Assembly: GCF_017815535.1 (NCBI RefSeq)
Contig: NZ_CP072596.1
Span: forward strand, 1,488,001 to 1,552,000
Length of the DNA stretch: 64,000 bases
DNA from: Tessaracoccus sp. MC1865
GTDB taxonomy: Bacteria; Actinomycetota; Actinomycetes; Propionibacteriales; Propionibacteriaceae
Reading direction: 5' to 3'
Both the position numbers and the translations under genes were made by a program. Under the pieces are notes generated by a model. It saw nothing but the letters and a program-made list of their open reading frames with translations. It was not told the DNA's origin and made no database searches. Shown here in pieces: positions 17,637-28,105 of this stretch (its first letter is position 1; each line of letters begins with the position of its first letter).

Positions 17637-18605
17637 ATGACTTCGTCCCCGTTCGGCACGGCCATCCTCATCTCCGGTCCGGAACAGCTGCTGGCGCAGC
17701 GCGTCGTGGCCGAGATCAGGTCCAGGGCGTTGGCCGCGCATCCTGAGGCGGGGATCAATGAGATCCACGCCACGGAGCTCGAGGATTCGATGCTCTCGGA
17801 GGTGATCGGCGGCTCGCTCTTCTCCAGCCACACGCTGGCGGTGATCGACGACGTGGGCTCCACCCCGGCGTCGGTGGTGGACCAGTTGGTTGCCGCCGCG
17901 TCCAACCCGCCAGAGGAACTCTGCCTCATCCTGCTGCACCCCGGCGGCGTGAAGGGCAAGGGCCTCATCGACAAGTTGAAGAAGGCCAAGGTGCCCGTGG
18001 AGACGGTAGCGGCCCTCAAGCCCTGGGAGGTGCCCGGTTTCGTCGCGGCGGAAGCCAAACGGCAGCGCATCCGGATGCAGGCTGATGGGGCCGAGGAACT
18101 GGTGGCCGCCGTCGGCCATGACCTGCGGGCCCTGGCCTCGGCCATCGATCAGCTCGTCGCTGATTCCGGTGCCAACGAGATCGACGCGGCCCTGGTGCGC
18201 CGCTACTTCGCGGGACGGGCAGAGGTCTCCGGTTTCGCGGTGGCAGATGCGGTGGTCGCCGGCAACGCCACCCTCGCCATGGAGCGGTTGCGCTGGGCGC
18301 TGGAGACCGGCGTGGCGCCCGTGCTGATCACCAGTGCGGTGGCCAGTTCGTTCCGCGGGTTGGCGAAGTATCTCGACGCCCAGAACAGCCGGCTGCGGGG
18401 CGCAGATCTGGCCCGCGAGATCGGGGTGCCCCCGTTCAAGCTCAAGGATTACGCCCGGGCGTCGAACACCTGGCAGGTGGGTGGGGTCGCGGAGGCTATC
18501 AGGCTCATCGCCCGCGGTGACGCGGAGGTCAAGGGCGCCGCCACGGACGCTGCGTTCGCGCTCGAGCGAATGGTGTTGGGCGTGCTGCAGCAGCGTCGTC
18601 GCTGA
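17637..18605 (+). CDS. holA: DNA polymerase III subunit delta
   Basis: A 322-residue clamp-loader subunit. The N-terminal ILISGPEQLLAQRVVAEI, the ATELEDSMLSEVIGGSLFS block and the central FVAAEAKRQRIRMQADGAEEL match actinobacterial HolA. The C-terminal VGGVAEAIRLIARGDAEVKG is the collar helix region. It opens the beta clamp during replication as part of the tau/gamma-delta-delta' complex. ATG 17637 is chosen; an in-frame ATG at 17607 is possible. It follows comEC as in many actinobacteria, apart from the inserted Gfo/Idh gene. Confidence 0.93.
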   Translation: MTSSPFGTAILISGPEQLLAQRVVAEIRSRALAAHPEAGINEIHATELEDSMLSEVIGGSLFSSHTLAVIDDVGSTPASVVDQLVAAASNPPEELCLILLHPGGVKGKGLIDKLKKAKVPVETVAALKPWEVPGFVAAEAKRQRIRMQADGAEELVAAVGHDLRALASAIDQLVADSGANEIDAALVRRYFAGRAEVSGFAVADAVVAGNATLAMERLRWALETGVAPVLITSAVASSFRGLAKYLDAQNSRLRGADLAREIGVPPFKLKDYARASNTWQVGGVAEAIRLIARGDAEVKGAATDAAFALERMVLGVLQQRRR

Positions 18606-18630
18606 CGCGGCACCGCCTCAGGGTACGCAA

Positions 18631-18666
18631 AACAGCGCCTTGACGACCGAGGGCCAAGGCGCTGTT
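18631..18666 (-). terminator. Strong terminator of rpsT
   Basis: A 12-bp perfect stem (18631-18642 with 18655-18666) around a 12-nt loop. On the minus strand it is followed by TTTTGC, so it terminates rpsT. It may also act for holA, which ends 26 bp away. Confidence 0.85.
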
Positions 18667-18697
18667 GAGGAATCGAACAGCAGCTAGAAGTGCTGAA

Positions 18698-18958
18698 TCA
18701 GATGGCGTTGACGGCAGTCGCGATGCGCGACTTGCGGTTGGCAGCCTGGTTCTTGTGGATGACGCCCTTGCTCACGGCGCGGTCGAGCGCGCGGTTGGCC
18801 ACGACGAGGAGTTCGGCAGCCTTCTTAGACTCGCCCTCGGTGACGGCGGAGCGGACGTTGCGGAGGTGGGTGCGCAGTTCGGACTTGACCGCCTTGTTGC
18901 GGAGACGGGAGATCTCGTTGGTCTTGTTGCGCTTGATCTGGGACTTGATATTCGCCAC
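18698..18958 (-). CDS. rpsT: 30S ribosomal protein S20
   Basis: An 86-residue very basic protein. The pattern [21 protein letters not shown] at the N-terminus and [17 protein letters not shown] at the C-terminus are classical S20. It binds 16S rRNA early in 30S assembly. The start is GTG 18958 with AGAGG eight bases upstream; a longer reading frame back to 19063 has no support. It is transcribed divergently from lepA and ends in a strong terminator. Confidence 0.97.
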   Translation of the reverse strand: MANIKSQIKRNKTNEISRLRNKAVKSELRTHLRNVRSAVTEGESKKAAELLVVANRALDRAVSKGVIHKNQAANRKSRIATAVNAI

Positions 18959-19125
18959 GGGGCAGGCCTCTTTACGGATTAAAGGGGGGTGTACTCGGTC
19001 ATGCGTTTGCACGCGACGCTCAACCTTACCTGAGTTCTGCGACGCGGGCCAAATCGGTCGCATTGTTCAACGTCCCGCACTCCGTGAGATGATGGCCTGT
19101 CTCTGTCCACCAACGAGGAATGTTG

Positions 19126-20955
<1,830 letters not shown>

Positions 20956-20970
20956 CCTGACGGCGTGGCT

Positions 20971-23457
20971 TCAGCTGCGCCGCTTCGTACGCGACGTGGC
21001 CCGGGCGGTCCACGGATCCTCCGGCCACGGGTGCTTCGGGTACCGGCCCCGCATCTCACCGCGCACCTGGGCGTACGGGCCGGACCAGAACGACGCCAGG
21101 TCGTCGGTGACCGCCAGCGGTCTGCCGGCGGGGGACAGCAGATGGAACAGGATGCGGGCCCGGCCTGCCGCGATCGTGGGCGACTCCGCCAACCCGAAGC
21201 ACTCCTGGAGCTTCACCGCGCAGACCACCGCCGCGTCGTCGTCGTGGGCCGGGTAGTCCAGCCGGATGGTGGAGCCGCTCGGCACGGCGAGCCGCTCGGG
21301 AGCGAGTTCGTCGAGGCGGGTGGCCTCCCGCCACGGCACCAGCCGGCGCAGCGGGGCGGTGAGGCTGATCCCCGAGAGGCGGCCGGTGCGGGCGGCGTCG
21401 GCCAGTTCCGGCCCGAGCCATTCCTCGAGGCGGGTCAGCAGCGCCGCGTCCGACACGTCGGGCCACGGTGCGCCCATCCGCCGGTGGAGGAAGGCGAGGC
21501 GCCGCCGGAGCCGGTCTGCGGTCTCCGACCAGCCGATGACAGCCAGCCCCTTCTCCTCGATCACCTGCCGCACGGCCTCGGGCCCCAACTCTGCGGCGGA
21601 CACCGGCGTGGACGTGAGTTCGATCGCGCCGAGAGCTGTCACGCTGCGGGCCCTCAGCCGGCCGTCGACCAGCGTGCCGCGCACTTCGTCCAGCAGCAGG
21701 TGGGCGGCCGCGCCCCGCGCGGTGCGCTCGTCGATCGGCGCCCCGGACCGGACGACAGCACCAGTGCCCGCCGCGCTGGCGCCGGCGGCGCGCGTGACCT
21801 CGGCCACAGCCAGCCACTCCTGCTCCGCCAGTTCCCGTGGCGCGGCCGCGCGCGTGCCGGAGGCCAGCAGATGCGAGGCGCCCACCTTGCGGGCGACACG
21901 CTCGGGGTAGGCCAACACGACCACCGCCCCCGGGAGACCGCCGGAGCCGGGCGTGGCGTCGACCAGCCGCTCCAGGCGGTCGGCCTCGGCCCTCCAACGC
22001 CGCGACTCCGGCGCCGCACCGCGCCGCAGCCCCCGGAGCGCGACGGTGAGGTCACCGCCGAGATCGAGCTCGACGGCGGCCACCATCTCGGCGGCCACCC
22101 GGCTGCCGACGAGGGGCGCGCCGTCCACCAGCGCCCGCGCCCATCGCGGCGAGGCGGGAATGTCGGCGAGCCTGCGTCCATGGGCGGTGACCCGCCCGTC
22201 GCCGTCCACGGCGCCCAGCGAGCGCAACACGCGCTCGTCCTCGGCCACTGCGAGGGCGGGGAAGGCGCTGGGCAGCGCCAACGCCTCGCCACGGGGCGCG
22301 CCCCAGGCAGCGAGCGTCAGGAGGGCCCCGGTGAGGTCCGCGGTCTGCGACTCCGGCGTGACCTGGGCCCGGAGCCCCGCGTAGGTCCGCTCGTCGTAGC
22401 AGCGCCACACCACGCCCGGCCCCTGGCGCGCGGCCCGCCCGGCACGCTGGTCCGCCGACGACCTCGCGCAGCGCACCGTGACCAGTCCCGACATGCCACG
22501 GCCGGAATCGCGTCGGGGCTCCCGGGAGAGGCCCGCATCGACCACCGCGCGCACGCCGTTGACCGTCAACGACGACTCGGCCAGGTTCGTCGACACCACC
22601 ACCCGGGGCCGATCCCCGGGTCCGCGGCCCGCCACCGCGCGGTCCTGTTCCCGGGCCCCTGCCTGCCCGTGCAGTTCCAGCACCTCCGCGGCCACCCGGC
22701 CGCGCAACGCTTCCGCGACGGTGCGCACCTCCCACACCCCGGGGAGGAAGACCAGGAGGTCGCCGTCGGCGGGCAACTCGGCGAAGGCCCGCTCGGCGGT
22801 GCCCGCCACGTGCCCCAGGAAGTCCCGCGACGTCCCCCTCGAGTCGAGCGGCATCGGCCCGGGGGCCCACCGCACCTCCAGCGGATGCAGCACCGCGGGC
22901 ACGCCGACCACCGGAGCGGGCGACCCGCCGCCCAACAGCGAGGCCAGCCCGGCGGCGTCGAGGGTCGCCGACATCGCCACGACGGCGAGGTCATCCCGCA
23001 ACTCACGCACCTCCGCAAGGAGTCCCGTCAGGAGGTCCGTGTCGAGGCCGCGCTCGTGCACCTCGTCGAGGATCACCGCGCCCACGCCCTCGAGCGACGG
23101 ATCCCGCAGCAGGCGCCGCAGCAGCACGCCCGGCGTGACCATCTCCACGCGCGTGGCAGGCGACACCTTCCGCTCGCCGCGCACCGTGAAGCCCGCCACC
23201 TCGCCCACCGCGGTGCCCGTCAGCGAGGCCAAGCGACGCGCGGCCGCCCGGGCCGCCACCCGACGGGGCTGCGTGACCACCACGCGCCCCCGCACACAGC
23301 CGGCCACGACGGCGGGCGCCAGCGTCGTCTTGCCGGTGCCGGGCGGTGCCTCCACGACGGCGACCCCCCGCGTCGTGACCGCCTCGCGCAGGTCGCCGGC
23401 CGCGGCGGCGAAGGGCAGCCCGCAACCGTCGGCGACGAGTTGGGCGAGAGTGGGCAC
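20971..23457 (-). CDS. hrpB: ATP-dependent helicase HrpB
   Basis: An 828-residue DEAH/RHA-type helicase. Visible motifs are EAPPGTGKTT (motif I, about 36-45), VVTQPRRVAARAAARR (Ia), DEVHERGLDTD (II, here DEVH) and MSATLD (III). QRAGRAARQGPGV is motif VI. The C-terminal HrpB domain carries LAYPERVARKVG and a tail with ARYPKHPWPEDPW-like residues. HrpB is a bacterial RNA/DNA helicase of unclear role. GTG 23457 lies six bases after a TAGGTT -10 element, suggesting a leaderless message. It is divergent from hemW with only 35 bp between start codons. Confidence 0.95.
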   Translation of the reverse strand: MPTLAQLVADGCGLPFAAAAGDLREAVTTRGVAVVEAPPGTGKTTLAPAVVAGCVRGRVVVTQPRRVAARAAARRLASLTGTAVGEVAGFTVRGERKVSPATRVEMVTPGVLLRRLLRDPSLEGVGAVILDEVHERGLDTDLLTGLLAEVRELRDDLAVVAMSATLDAAGLASLLGGGSPAPVVGVPAVLHPLEVRWAPGPMPLDSRGTSRDFLGHVAGTAERAFAELPADGDLLVFLPGVWEVRTVAEALRGRVAAEVLELHGQAGAREQDRAVAGRGPGDRPRVVVSTNLAESSLTVNGVRAVVDAGLSREPRRDSGRGMSGLVTVRCARSSADQRAGRAARQGPGVVWRCYDERTYAGLRAQVTPESQTADLTGALLTLAAWGAPRGEALALPSAFPALAVAEDERVLRSLGAVDGDGRVTAHGRRLADIPASPRWARALVDGAPLVGSRVAAEMVAAVELDLGGDLTVALRGLRRGAAPESRRWRAEADRLERLVDATPGSGGLPGAVVVLAYPERVARKVGASHLLASGTRAAAPRELAEQEWLAVAEVTRAAGASAAGTGAVVRSGAPIDERTARGAAAHLLLDEVRGTLVDGRLRARSVTALGAIELTSTPVSAAELGPEAVRQVIEEKGLAVIGWSETADRLRRRLAFLHRRMGAPWPDVSDAALLTRLEEWLGPELADAARTGRLSGISLTAPLRRLVPWREATRLDELAPERLAVPSGSTIRLDYPAHDDDAAVVCAVKLQECFGLAESPTIAAGRARILFHLLSPAGRPLAVTDDLASFWSGPYAQVRGEMRGRYPKHPWPEDPWTARATSRTKRRS

Positions 23458-23492
23458 AGGCCCAACCTAGCGGGGCAGCCTAAGCTGTACCG
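23458..23492. promoter_or_regulatory. Overlapping divergent promoters of hrpB and hemW
   Basis: On the minus strand TAGGTT (complement of 23464-23469) lies six bases from the hrpB GTG. On the plus strand TAAGCT (23481-23486) lies six bases from the hemW GTG. With 11 bp between the two -10 elements, polymerase bound at one would occlude the other. Confidence 0.6.
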
Positions 23493-24686
23493 GTGGCACA
23501 GCTTCCTGACGGCGACCAGGCTCCGGCCGACGGCTCGCTCCCCGAATCCGCACTGGCATCCACCGCGCCCCTTTCGCTGTACGTCCACGTGCCGTTCTGC
23601 CGCACCCGCTGCGGCTACTGCGACTTCAACACCTACACCGCCAGCGAGCTGGGCGACCTGTCACCGGACACCTACCTGGGCGCCGCGCACGCCGAACTCG
23701 CCTTGGCCGAGCGCATCCTGGGCGATTCCCGGCCCGTCCAGACGGTCTTCTTCGGCGGCGGTACCCCCACCATGCTGCCCGCTGAGGCGCTGACCGGCCT
23801 GCTCCGCGCCATCGACGACAGGTTCGGCCTCGCGCCGGACGCCGAGGTGACCACCGAGGCCAACCCCGACACGCTCAGCCCCGCCTATCTGGAGACCCTC
23901 CGCGCGGGCGGCTTCACCCGCCTCTCGCTCGGCTTCCAGTCCGTGGTGCCCCACGTGCTGCAGGTGCTGGAGCGCACCCACACCCCCCGTCGGGGCCTGG
24001 ACGCCGCCCAGTGGGCCCGAGACGCCGGCTTCGACCACATCTCGCTGGACCTCATCTACGGCACCCCGGGCGAGTCCATGGACGACTGGCGCGCCAGCCT
24101 CGACGCGGTGACCGCCACCCCCGTGGACCACGTCAGCGCCTACTCGCTGATCGTCGAGGAGGGCACCCGGCTGGCGATGCAGGTGCGCCGCGGCGACATC
24201 CCGATGCCCGATGACGACGACCTGGCGGACAAGTACCTGGTGGCCGACGAGACCCTCACCGCGCTGGGCCTGGCCAACTATGAGGTCAGCAACTGGGGGC
24301 GCCCGGGCGGCGAGTGTCGCCACAACCTCGCCTACTGGCGGGGCGCCGACTGGTGGGGCATCGGCCCCGGTGCCCATTCCCACGTCGGGGGAGTCAGGTT
24401 CTGGAACCGCAAGCACCCGCGCAGCTACGCCGCGTCGTTGACGGCGGGGGAGTCGCCTGCGCTGGCCCGCGAGGTGCTCACCGACGAGGACCGCCGTGTC
24501 GAGCGGGTCCTCCTCGAACTGCGGCTGGCAGGGGGCCTGCCCCTGGAGGTGCTGCGCCCCACCGAACTGGCGCGCGTCCCGGCCGTTGTCGCCGCGAACC
24601 TGGCGACTGACGACGGCGCCAGGCTACGGTTGACCCAGGCGGGCCGCCTCCTGGCCGATGGCGTGATCCGCGACCTACTGGACTGA
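23493..24686 (+). CDS. hemW: Radical SAM heme chaperone HemW
   Basis: A 397-residue protein. The radical SAM cluster motif is CRTRCGYC (C36, C40, C43) in YVHVPFCRTRCGYCDFN, followed by FFGGGTPTML (SAM binding) and LDLIYGTPGES. HemW is the oxygen-independent coproporphyrinogen oxidase homologue that is a heme chaperone and not a heme-synthesis enzyme. A C-terminal HemN_C-like domain is present (LTDEDRRVERVLLELR). GTG 23493 is probably leaderless. In the usual actinobacterial order hemW precedes hrcA; here about 9.6 kb of accessory genes lie between them. Confidence 0.93.
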   Translation: MAQLPDGDQAPADGSLPESALASTAPLSLYVHVPFCRTRCGYCDFNTYTASELGDLSPDTYLGAAHAELALAERILGDSRPVQTVFFGGGTPTMLPAEALTGLLRAIDDRFGLAPDAEVTTEANPDTLSPAYLETLRAGGFTRLSLGFQSVVPHVLQVLERTHTPRRGLDAAQWARDAGFDHISLDLIYGTPGESMDDWRASLDAVTATPVDHVSAYSLIVEEGTRLAMQVRRGDIPMPDDDDLADKYLVADETLTALGLANYEVSNWGRPGGECRHNLAYWRGADWWGIGPGAHSHVGGVRFWNRKHPRSYAASLTAGESPALAREVLTDEDRRVERVLLELRLAGGLPLEVLRPTELARVPAVVAANLATDDGARLRLTQAGRLLADGVIRDLLD

Positions 24687-24705
24687 GGCCGTCAAGGAGG
24701 ACGCC

Positions 24706-25731
24706 ATGACCTTTCCCATCATCAGGCGCCGCACGCTGCTGGGCGCCTTCGGTGCCGTCACGGTGGCCGGCGTCGTCGGCTGTGGCGGGGACGAGCCGGC
24801 CGCGGGCAGCCTGGAGGAGGTGGTCTACCAGCTCTCCTGGACCCACTCCGTGCAGTTCGGCGGGACGTACCTCGCCCGCGAACGCGGCCTGTTCGAGGCC
24901 GAGGGGCTCAACGTGCAGCTCGCCGCAGGAGGGCCCAACGTCGCGGGCGATGCCAACACCGTCAGCGGCGGCAGCCTGGTGAACATCTCGGTGGCCGACG
25001 GAGTGGCGCGCTCCAACCAGGAGGGCGCCGACCTCGTGATCGTCGCAGCCCAGTGCCAGAAGTTCCCCGGCACCATCCTGTCGCTGGGCGAGGCCCCCCT
25101 GAAGCGTCCCGAGGACCTCGTGGGTGCCCGGATCGGGGTTGCGGGCGCCGACACGCCCGGTCTCAACGCCTTCCTCGACGCCAACGGGCTCACCGCCGAT
25201 CAACTGGAGTTCGTGCCCAGCCAGTACGATCCCGCTGTGCTGACGGCCCACCAGGTCGACGGGCTCTTCTGCTTCTACAACGACCTCCCCGTCGCCCTCG
25301 CGGTACAGGGGGTGGAGGGCTACTCGATGTTGCTGGCCGACTTCGGCTACAACCCCATGAGCCAGACCTACACCGTGCTGCGCTCCAACCTGGAGGATCC
25401 AAAGAAACGGAGCCAGATCCTCCGCCTCCTCCGGGCCGACTTCCAGGGCTGGCAGCTGTACCGCGAAGACCCGCAGGCCGCGGCTCGGCTCACCGTCGAG
25501 GAATACCCCGACGCGGGCCTCGACCTCGAGACCCAGCAGAAGCAGGCCGACGTGCAGCTCGACCTCATGTACTCCGATCTCACCGACGAATCCGGCTTCG
25601 GGTGGTTCTCCGACGAGCAGATCACCGACAACCTCGCCCTCTTCGAGAAGCTCGGCATCAAGGGGGCCACCGCAGAGCTCTGGGACCGCTCGCTGCTCGA
25701 GGAGATCTACGAGGACGGGCCCACGGCGTGA
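24706..25731 (+). CDS. ABC importer substrate-binding lipoprotein, NMT1/THI5-like
   Basis: A 341-residue binding protein. The N-terminus has a twin-arginine-like RRRTLLGAF followed by a lipobox ending VVGC (Cys26), so a Tat-exported lipoprotein is possible. The mature part shows YQLSWTHSVQFGGTYLARERGLFEAEGL and KRPEDLVGARIGV, the NMT1 pattern used for thiamine pyrimidine precursors, riboflavin or sulfonates. AAGGAGG lies six bases before the ATG. Only 19 bp separate it from hemW, leaving no room for a TPP or FMN riboswitch. The ATPase and permease genes follow with overlap or minimal spacing. Confidence 0.88.
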   Translation: MTFPIIRRRTLLGAFGAVTVAGVVGCGGDEPAAGSLEEVVYQLSWTHSVQFGGTYLARERGLFEAEGLNVQLAAGGPNVAGDANTVSGGSLVNISVADGVARSNQEGADLVIVAAQCQKFPGTILSLGEAPLKRPEDLVGARIGVAGADTPGLNAFLDANGLTADQLEFVPSQYDPAVLTAHQVDGLFCFYNDLPVALAVQGVEGYSMLLADFGYNPMSQTYTVLRSNLEDPKKRSQILRLLRADFQGWQLYREDPQAAARLTVEEYPDAGLDLETQQKQADVQLDLMYSDLTDESGFGWFSDEQITDNLALFEKLGIKGATAELWDRSLLEEIYEDGPTA

Positions 25732-26519
25732 GCGCAGAGCCCGCGCCGGCGGCGCCGCAGGTGACCTGCCGGGCGGTGCGCAAGACGTTCCACACCGCGC
25801 GCGGCCAGCTGGTTGCCCTCGGCGCCACCGACCTCACGCTCGCCGCTGGCACCGTCACCGCTCTGGTCGGCCCCTCCGGCTGCGGGAAGTCCACCCTGCT
25901 GCGCATCCTCGGCGGCCTGGAGCAGCCGGACCCGGGCGGTGCGGTGCTGGTGGGGGAGGAAGCCCCCCAGCAGATCCGCCGGCGGGGTGAGCTCGCCATC
26001 GCCTTCCAGGATGCGTCCCTCCTGCCCTGGCGCACCGCGGCGGGCAACGTCGCCCTCGCCCGGAAGCTCGCCCGTCAACCCGCAGACCCCGAGCGCGTGC
26101 TGGCGCTGCTGCGGATGGTGGGGCTCGAGGGATTCGAGCACTCCAGGCCTGCACAACTGTCCGGCGGCATGCGTCAGCGCGCCGCCATCGCCAGGTGCCT
26201 CATCACCGAGCCGCGGCTCCTGCTCCTGGACGAGCCGTTCGGCGCCGTCGACGAGCTCACGCGCCGCCGGCTCAACATCGAACTGCCGCCGCTGTGGTCA
26301 GACACCGGCACCACCACGCTCCTCGTGACGCACTCCGTCACGGAGGCGGTGCTGCTGGCGGACCGGGTCCTCGTCATGTCGCCGCGGCCGGGCACCATCG
26401 TCGCCGACCTCAGCGTCGACCTGGCCCGGCCCCGGACTGCGGAACAGCTGCGCTCTGACCGCTTCCGCGAGCTCGTGGAGGAGATCGGCGCCCTGCTGTC
26501 GGTAGACGGCGAGGCCTGA
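25728..26519 (+). CDS. ABC importer ATPase (nitrate/sulfonate/pyrimidine type)
   Basis: A 263-residue ATP-binding subunit starting at GTG 25728, overlapping the previous stop (GTGA). Walker A is GPSGCGKSTLL, the Q-loop reads IAFQDASLLPWRT, the signature is LSGGMRQRAAIARCL and Walker B is LLLLDEPFGAVDE, followed by the H-loop LVTHSVTEAV. The LLPWRT and FGAVDELTR patterns are typical of the SsuB/TauB/ThiZ subfamily. It energises uptake through the fused permease encoded next. Confidence 0.92.
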   Translation: MSAEPAPAAPQVTCRAVRKTFHTARGQLVALGATDLTLAAGTVTALVGPSGCGKSTLLRILGGLEQPDPGGAVLVGEEAPQQIRRRGELAIAFQDASLLPWRTAAGNVALARKLARQPADPERVLALLRMVGLEGFEHSRPAQLSGGMRQRAAIARCLITEPRLLLLDEPFGAVDELTRRRLNIELPPLWSDTGTTTLLVTHSVTEAVLLADRVLVMSPRPGTIVADLSVDLARPRTAEQLRSDRFRELVEEIGALLSVDGEA

Positions 26520-26523
26520 GGCC

Positions 26524-28104
26524 GTGGCGAACCGTGGCCGGATGGCGGCCATCGCCCGGAGGGTGCTGATCTGGGTGGCCGTGGTGGCCGTGTGGGAGGT
26601 GCTCGCGCGCACGCTGCTGGCCGGCAGGCACCTCCTGGGCGCCCCGTCGGGCATCGTCGGGAAGCTGGTGGCCCACGCCGGCGTCTACGGCCGCGGGCTG
26701 CTCTACACCTCGGGAGAGGCGCTGTGGGGCTACCTCCTCGGCAACGGCGCCGCTGTGCTGCTGGCGCTGCTCGTGGTGCTGCTCCCATGGTCTGAGCGGC
26801 TCGTGCTCCGGCTGGCGCTGGTGGTCTACTGCCTTCCGTTGGTGGCGCTCGGGCCGCTGCTGCGACTGGTGTTCGGGTTGAACGACGGCCCCCAGATCAC
26901 GTTGGCGGCCCTGGCCGTCTACTACCTGACGCTGGTGCCGTTGCTGGTGGGCCTCCGCGCCCTGCCGAGCGCCTGGCTCGACCTGACCGCCACCTACGGG
27001 CGCGGCCGCTGGGTGACGCTGGTCACCGTGCGCGCCCGTGCCGCGCTGCCGTACCTCATGGCTGGGCTGCAGACATCGGTGCCGGCGGCGTTCCTGGGTG
27101 CCCTGGTGGGCGAGTTCACAGGCGCCGAGCGCGGTGTCGGCGTCCTGTCCATCCTGGCCCTGCGCAGCCTCGACACCGACGGCCTCTGGGCCCTGATGCT
27201 GCTCGCCACCGCCGTGTCCCTGCTGGGGTACCAGGCCGTGGCGGCCCTGGCCCGGCGGATCGCCCCGGAGACGCCGCCCGTCCTGCTCGCGCCGTCGAAC
27301 GTGAGCCCCCGTCCCGGCTGGCGCCGGGCGCTGGCCTCGACCGGGGGAGCCCTGGTGGCGGCGGTGCTCGTCATCGGCGGGTGGGCCGCCGGGTTCGCCG
27401 CCGTGGGGCTCAATCCGTACTTCGCGAAGCGACCCTGGCACGTGTGGGAGTGGCTCGTCGCCGGCCCCGAGGCCCCAGCCAACCGAGGCGGGCTGCTGGG
27501 CGCAGCGGCGGAGACGGCGACCGTCGCGGTGCCTGGCTACTTCGCCGGCCTCGCCGCCGGGGTGGTGCTGGCCGCGGTCTTCTCGTTGTCGGACCGTACC
27601 CGCGAGGCGCTGACCCCCGTCGCCGTGGCATTGCGGTGCGTGCCCATCATCGCCATCGCGCCCCTGCTGGTGGCAGCGCTCGGCCGCGGCGCCTTCGGCA
27701 CCGCCGTGGTGGTGGCCATCATGACGTTCTTCCCGACGATGGTGGCGTGCCTCTACGGCCTCAGCCAGCTGCCGGGACAGGTGGCCGATGTCTTCGCGAC
27801 GTTCGACAGTTCCCCTGGCCGCACCCTGTGGCTCGGCCGCCTCCCCGCCATGGCGCCGGCCTTCTTCGCCTCGGCCCGGATCGCCGCCCCCACCGCGCTG
27901 CTGGCGGCGACGGTGGCGGAATGGCTCGCCACTGGCTCGGGGCTGGGCAACAGGATGGCGGTGGACGCGGCCACCAGTCAGTACACGTCGCTGTGGGCCA
28001 CCGTCGTGGTCGTGACCGTGCTCGCCCTGCTCGCCTACACCGTGGTGGAGTTCGTGGAAGCCCGGGTGCTCGCGCGCGTCGCGCCCGAGCAGCTGCGCTG
28101 GTAG
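26524..28104 (+). CDS. Fused tandem ABC importer permease
   Basis: A 526-residue protein containing two BPD_transp_1 permease domains in one chain. The first half (about 1-260) has the coupling motif region RALPSAWLDLTATYGRGRW and PAAFLGALVGEFTGAERGVG. The second (about 270-526) has SQLPGQVADVFATFDSS and PTALLAATVAEWLATGSGLG. Each half has about six membrane segments. In most NMT1-type systems a single permease homodimerises; the fusion would fix a 1:1 heterodimer. The halves have diverged clearly. GTG 26524 starts 4 bp after the ATPase stop. Confidence 0.88.
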   Translation: MANRGRMAAIARRVLIWVAVVAVWEVLARTLLAGRHLLGAPSGIVGKLVAHAGVYGRGLLYTSGEALWGYLLGNGAAVLLALLVVLLPWSERLVLRLALVVYCLPLVALGPLLRLVFGLNDGPQITLAALAVYYLTLVPLLVGLRALPSAWLDLTATYGRGRWVTLVTVRARAALPYLMAGLQTSVPAAFLGALVGEFTGAERGVGVLSILALRSLDTDGLWALMLLATAVSLLGYQAVAALARRIAPETPPVLLAPSNVSPRPGWRRALASTGGALVAAVLVIGGWAAGFAAVGLNPYFAKRPWHVWEWLVAGPEAPANRGGLLGAAAETATVAVPGYFAGLAAGVVLAAVFSLSDRTREALTPVAVALRCVPIIAIAPLLVAALGRGAFGTAVVVAIMTFFPTMVACLYGLSQLPGQVADVFATFDSSPGRTLWLGRLPAMAPAFFASARIAAPTALLAATVAEWLATGSGLGNRMAVDAATSQYTSLWATVVVVTVLALLAYTVVEFVEARVLARVAPEQLRW

Positions 28105-28105
28105 C

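Noticed and set aside
17540-18145. An N-terminal extension of the Gfo/Idh dehydrogenase antisense to holA.
   Set aside because: The Rossmann fold begins at MNQPIRFGIFG, which has a good Shine-Dalgarno. The upstream part is a shadow of holA.
20965-23793. A very long plus-strand reading frame opposite hrpB (942 codons).
   Set aside because: It is the antisense shadow of a clear HrpB helicase. The translation is Arg/Pro/Gly/His-rich with no recognisable domain.
24687-24705. A TPP or FMN riboswitch before the NMT1-type binding protein.
   Set aside because: Only 19 bp separate the gene from hemW and they are filled by the Shine-Dalgarno region. The hemW 3' end shows no aptamer pattern.
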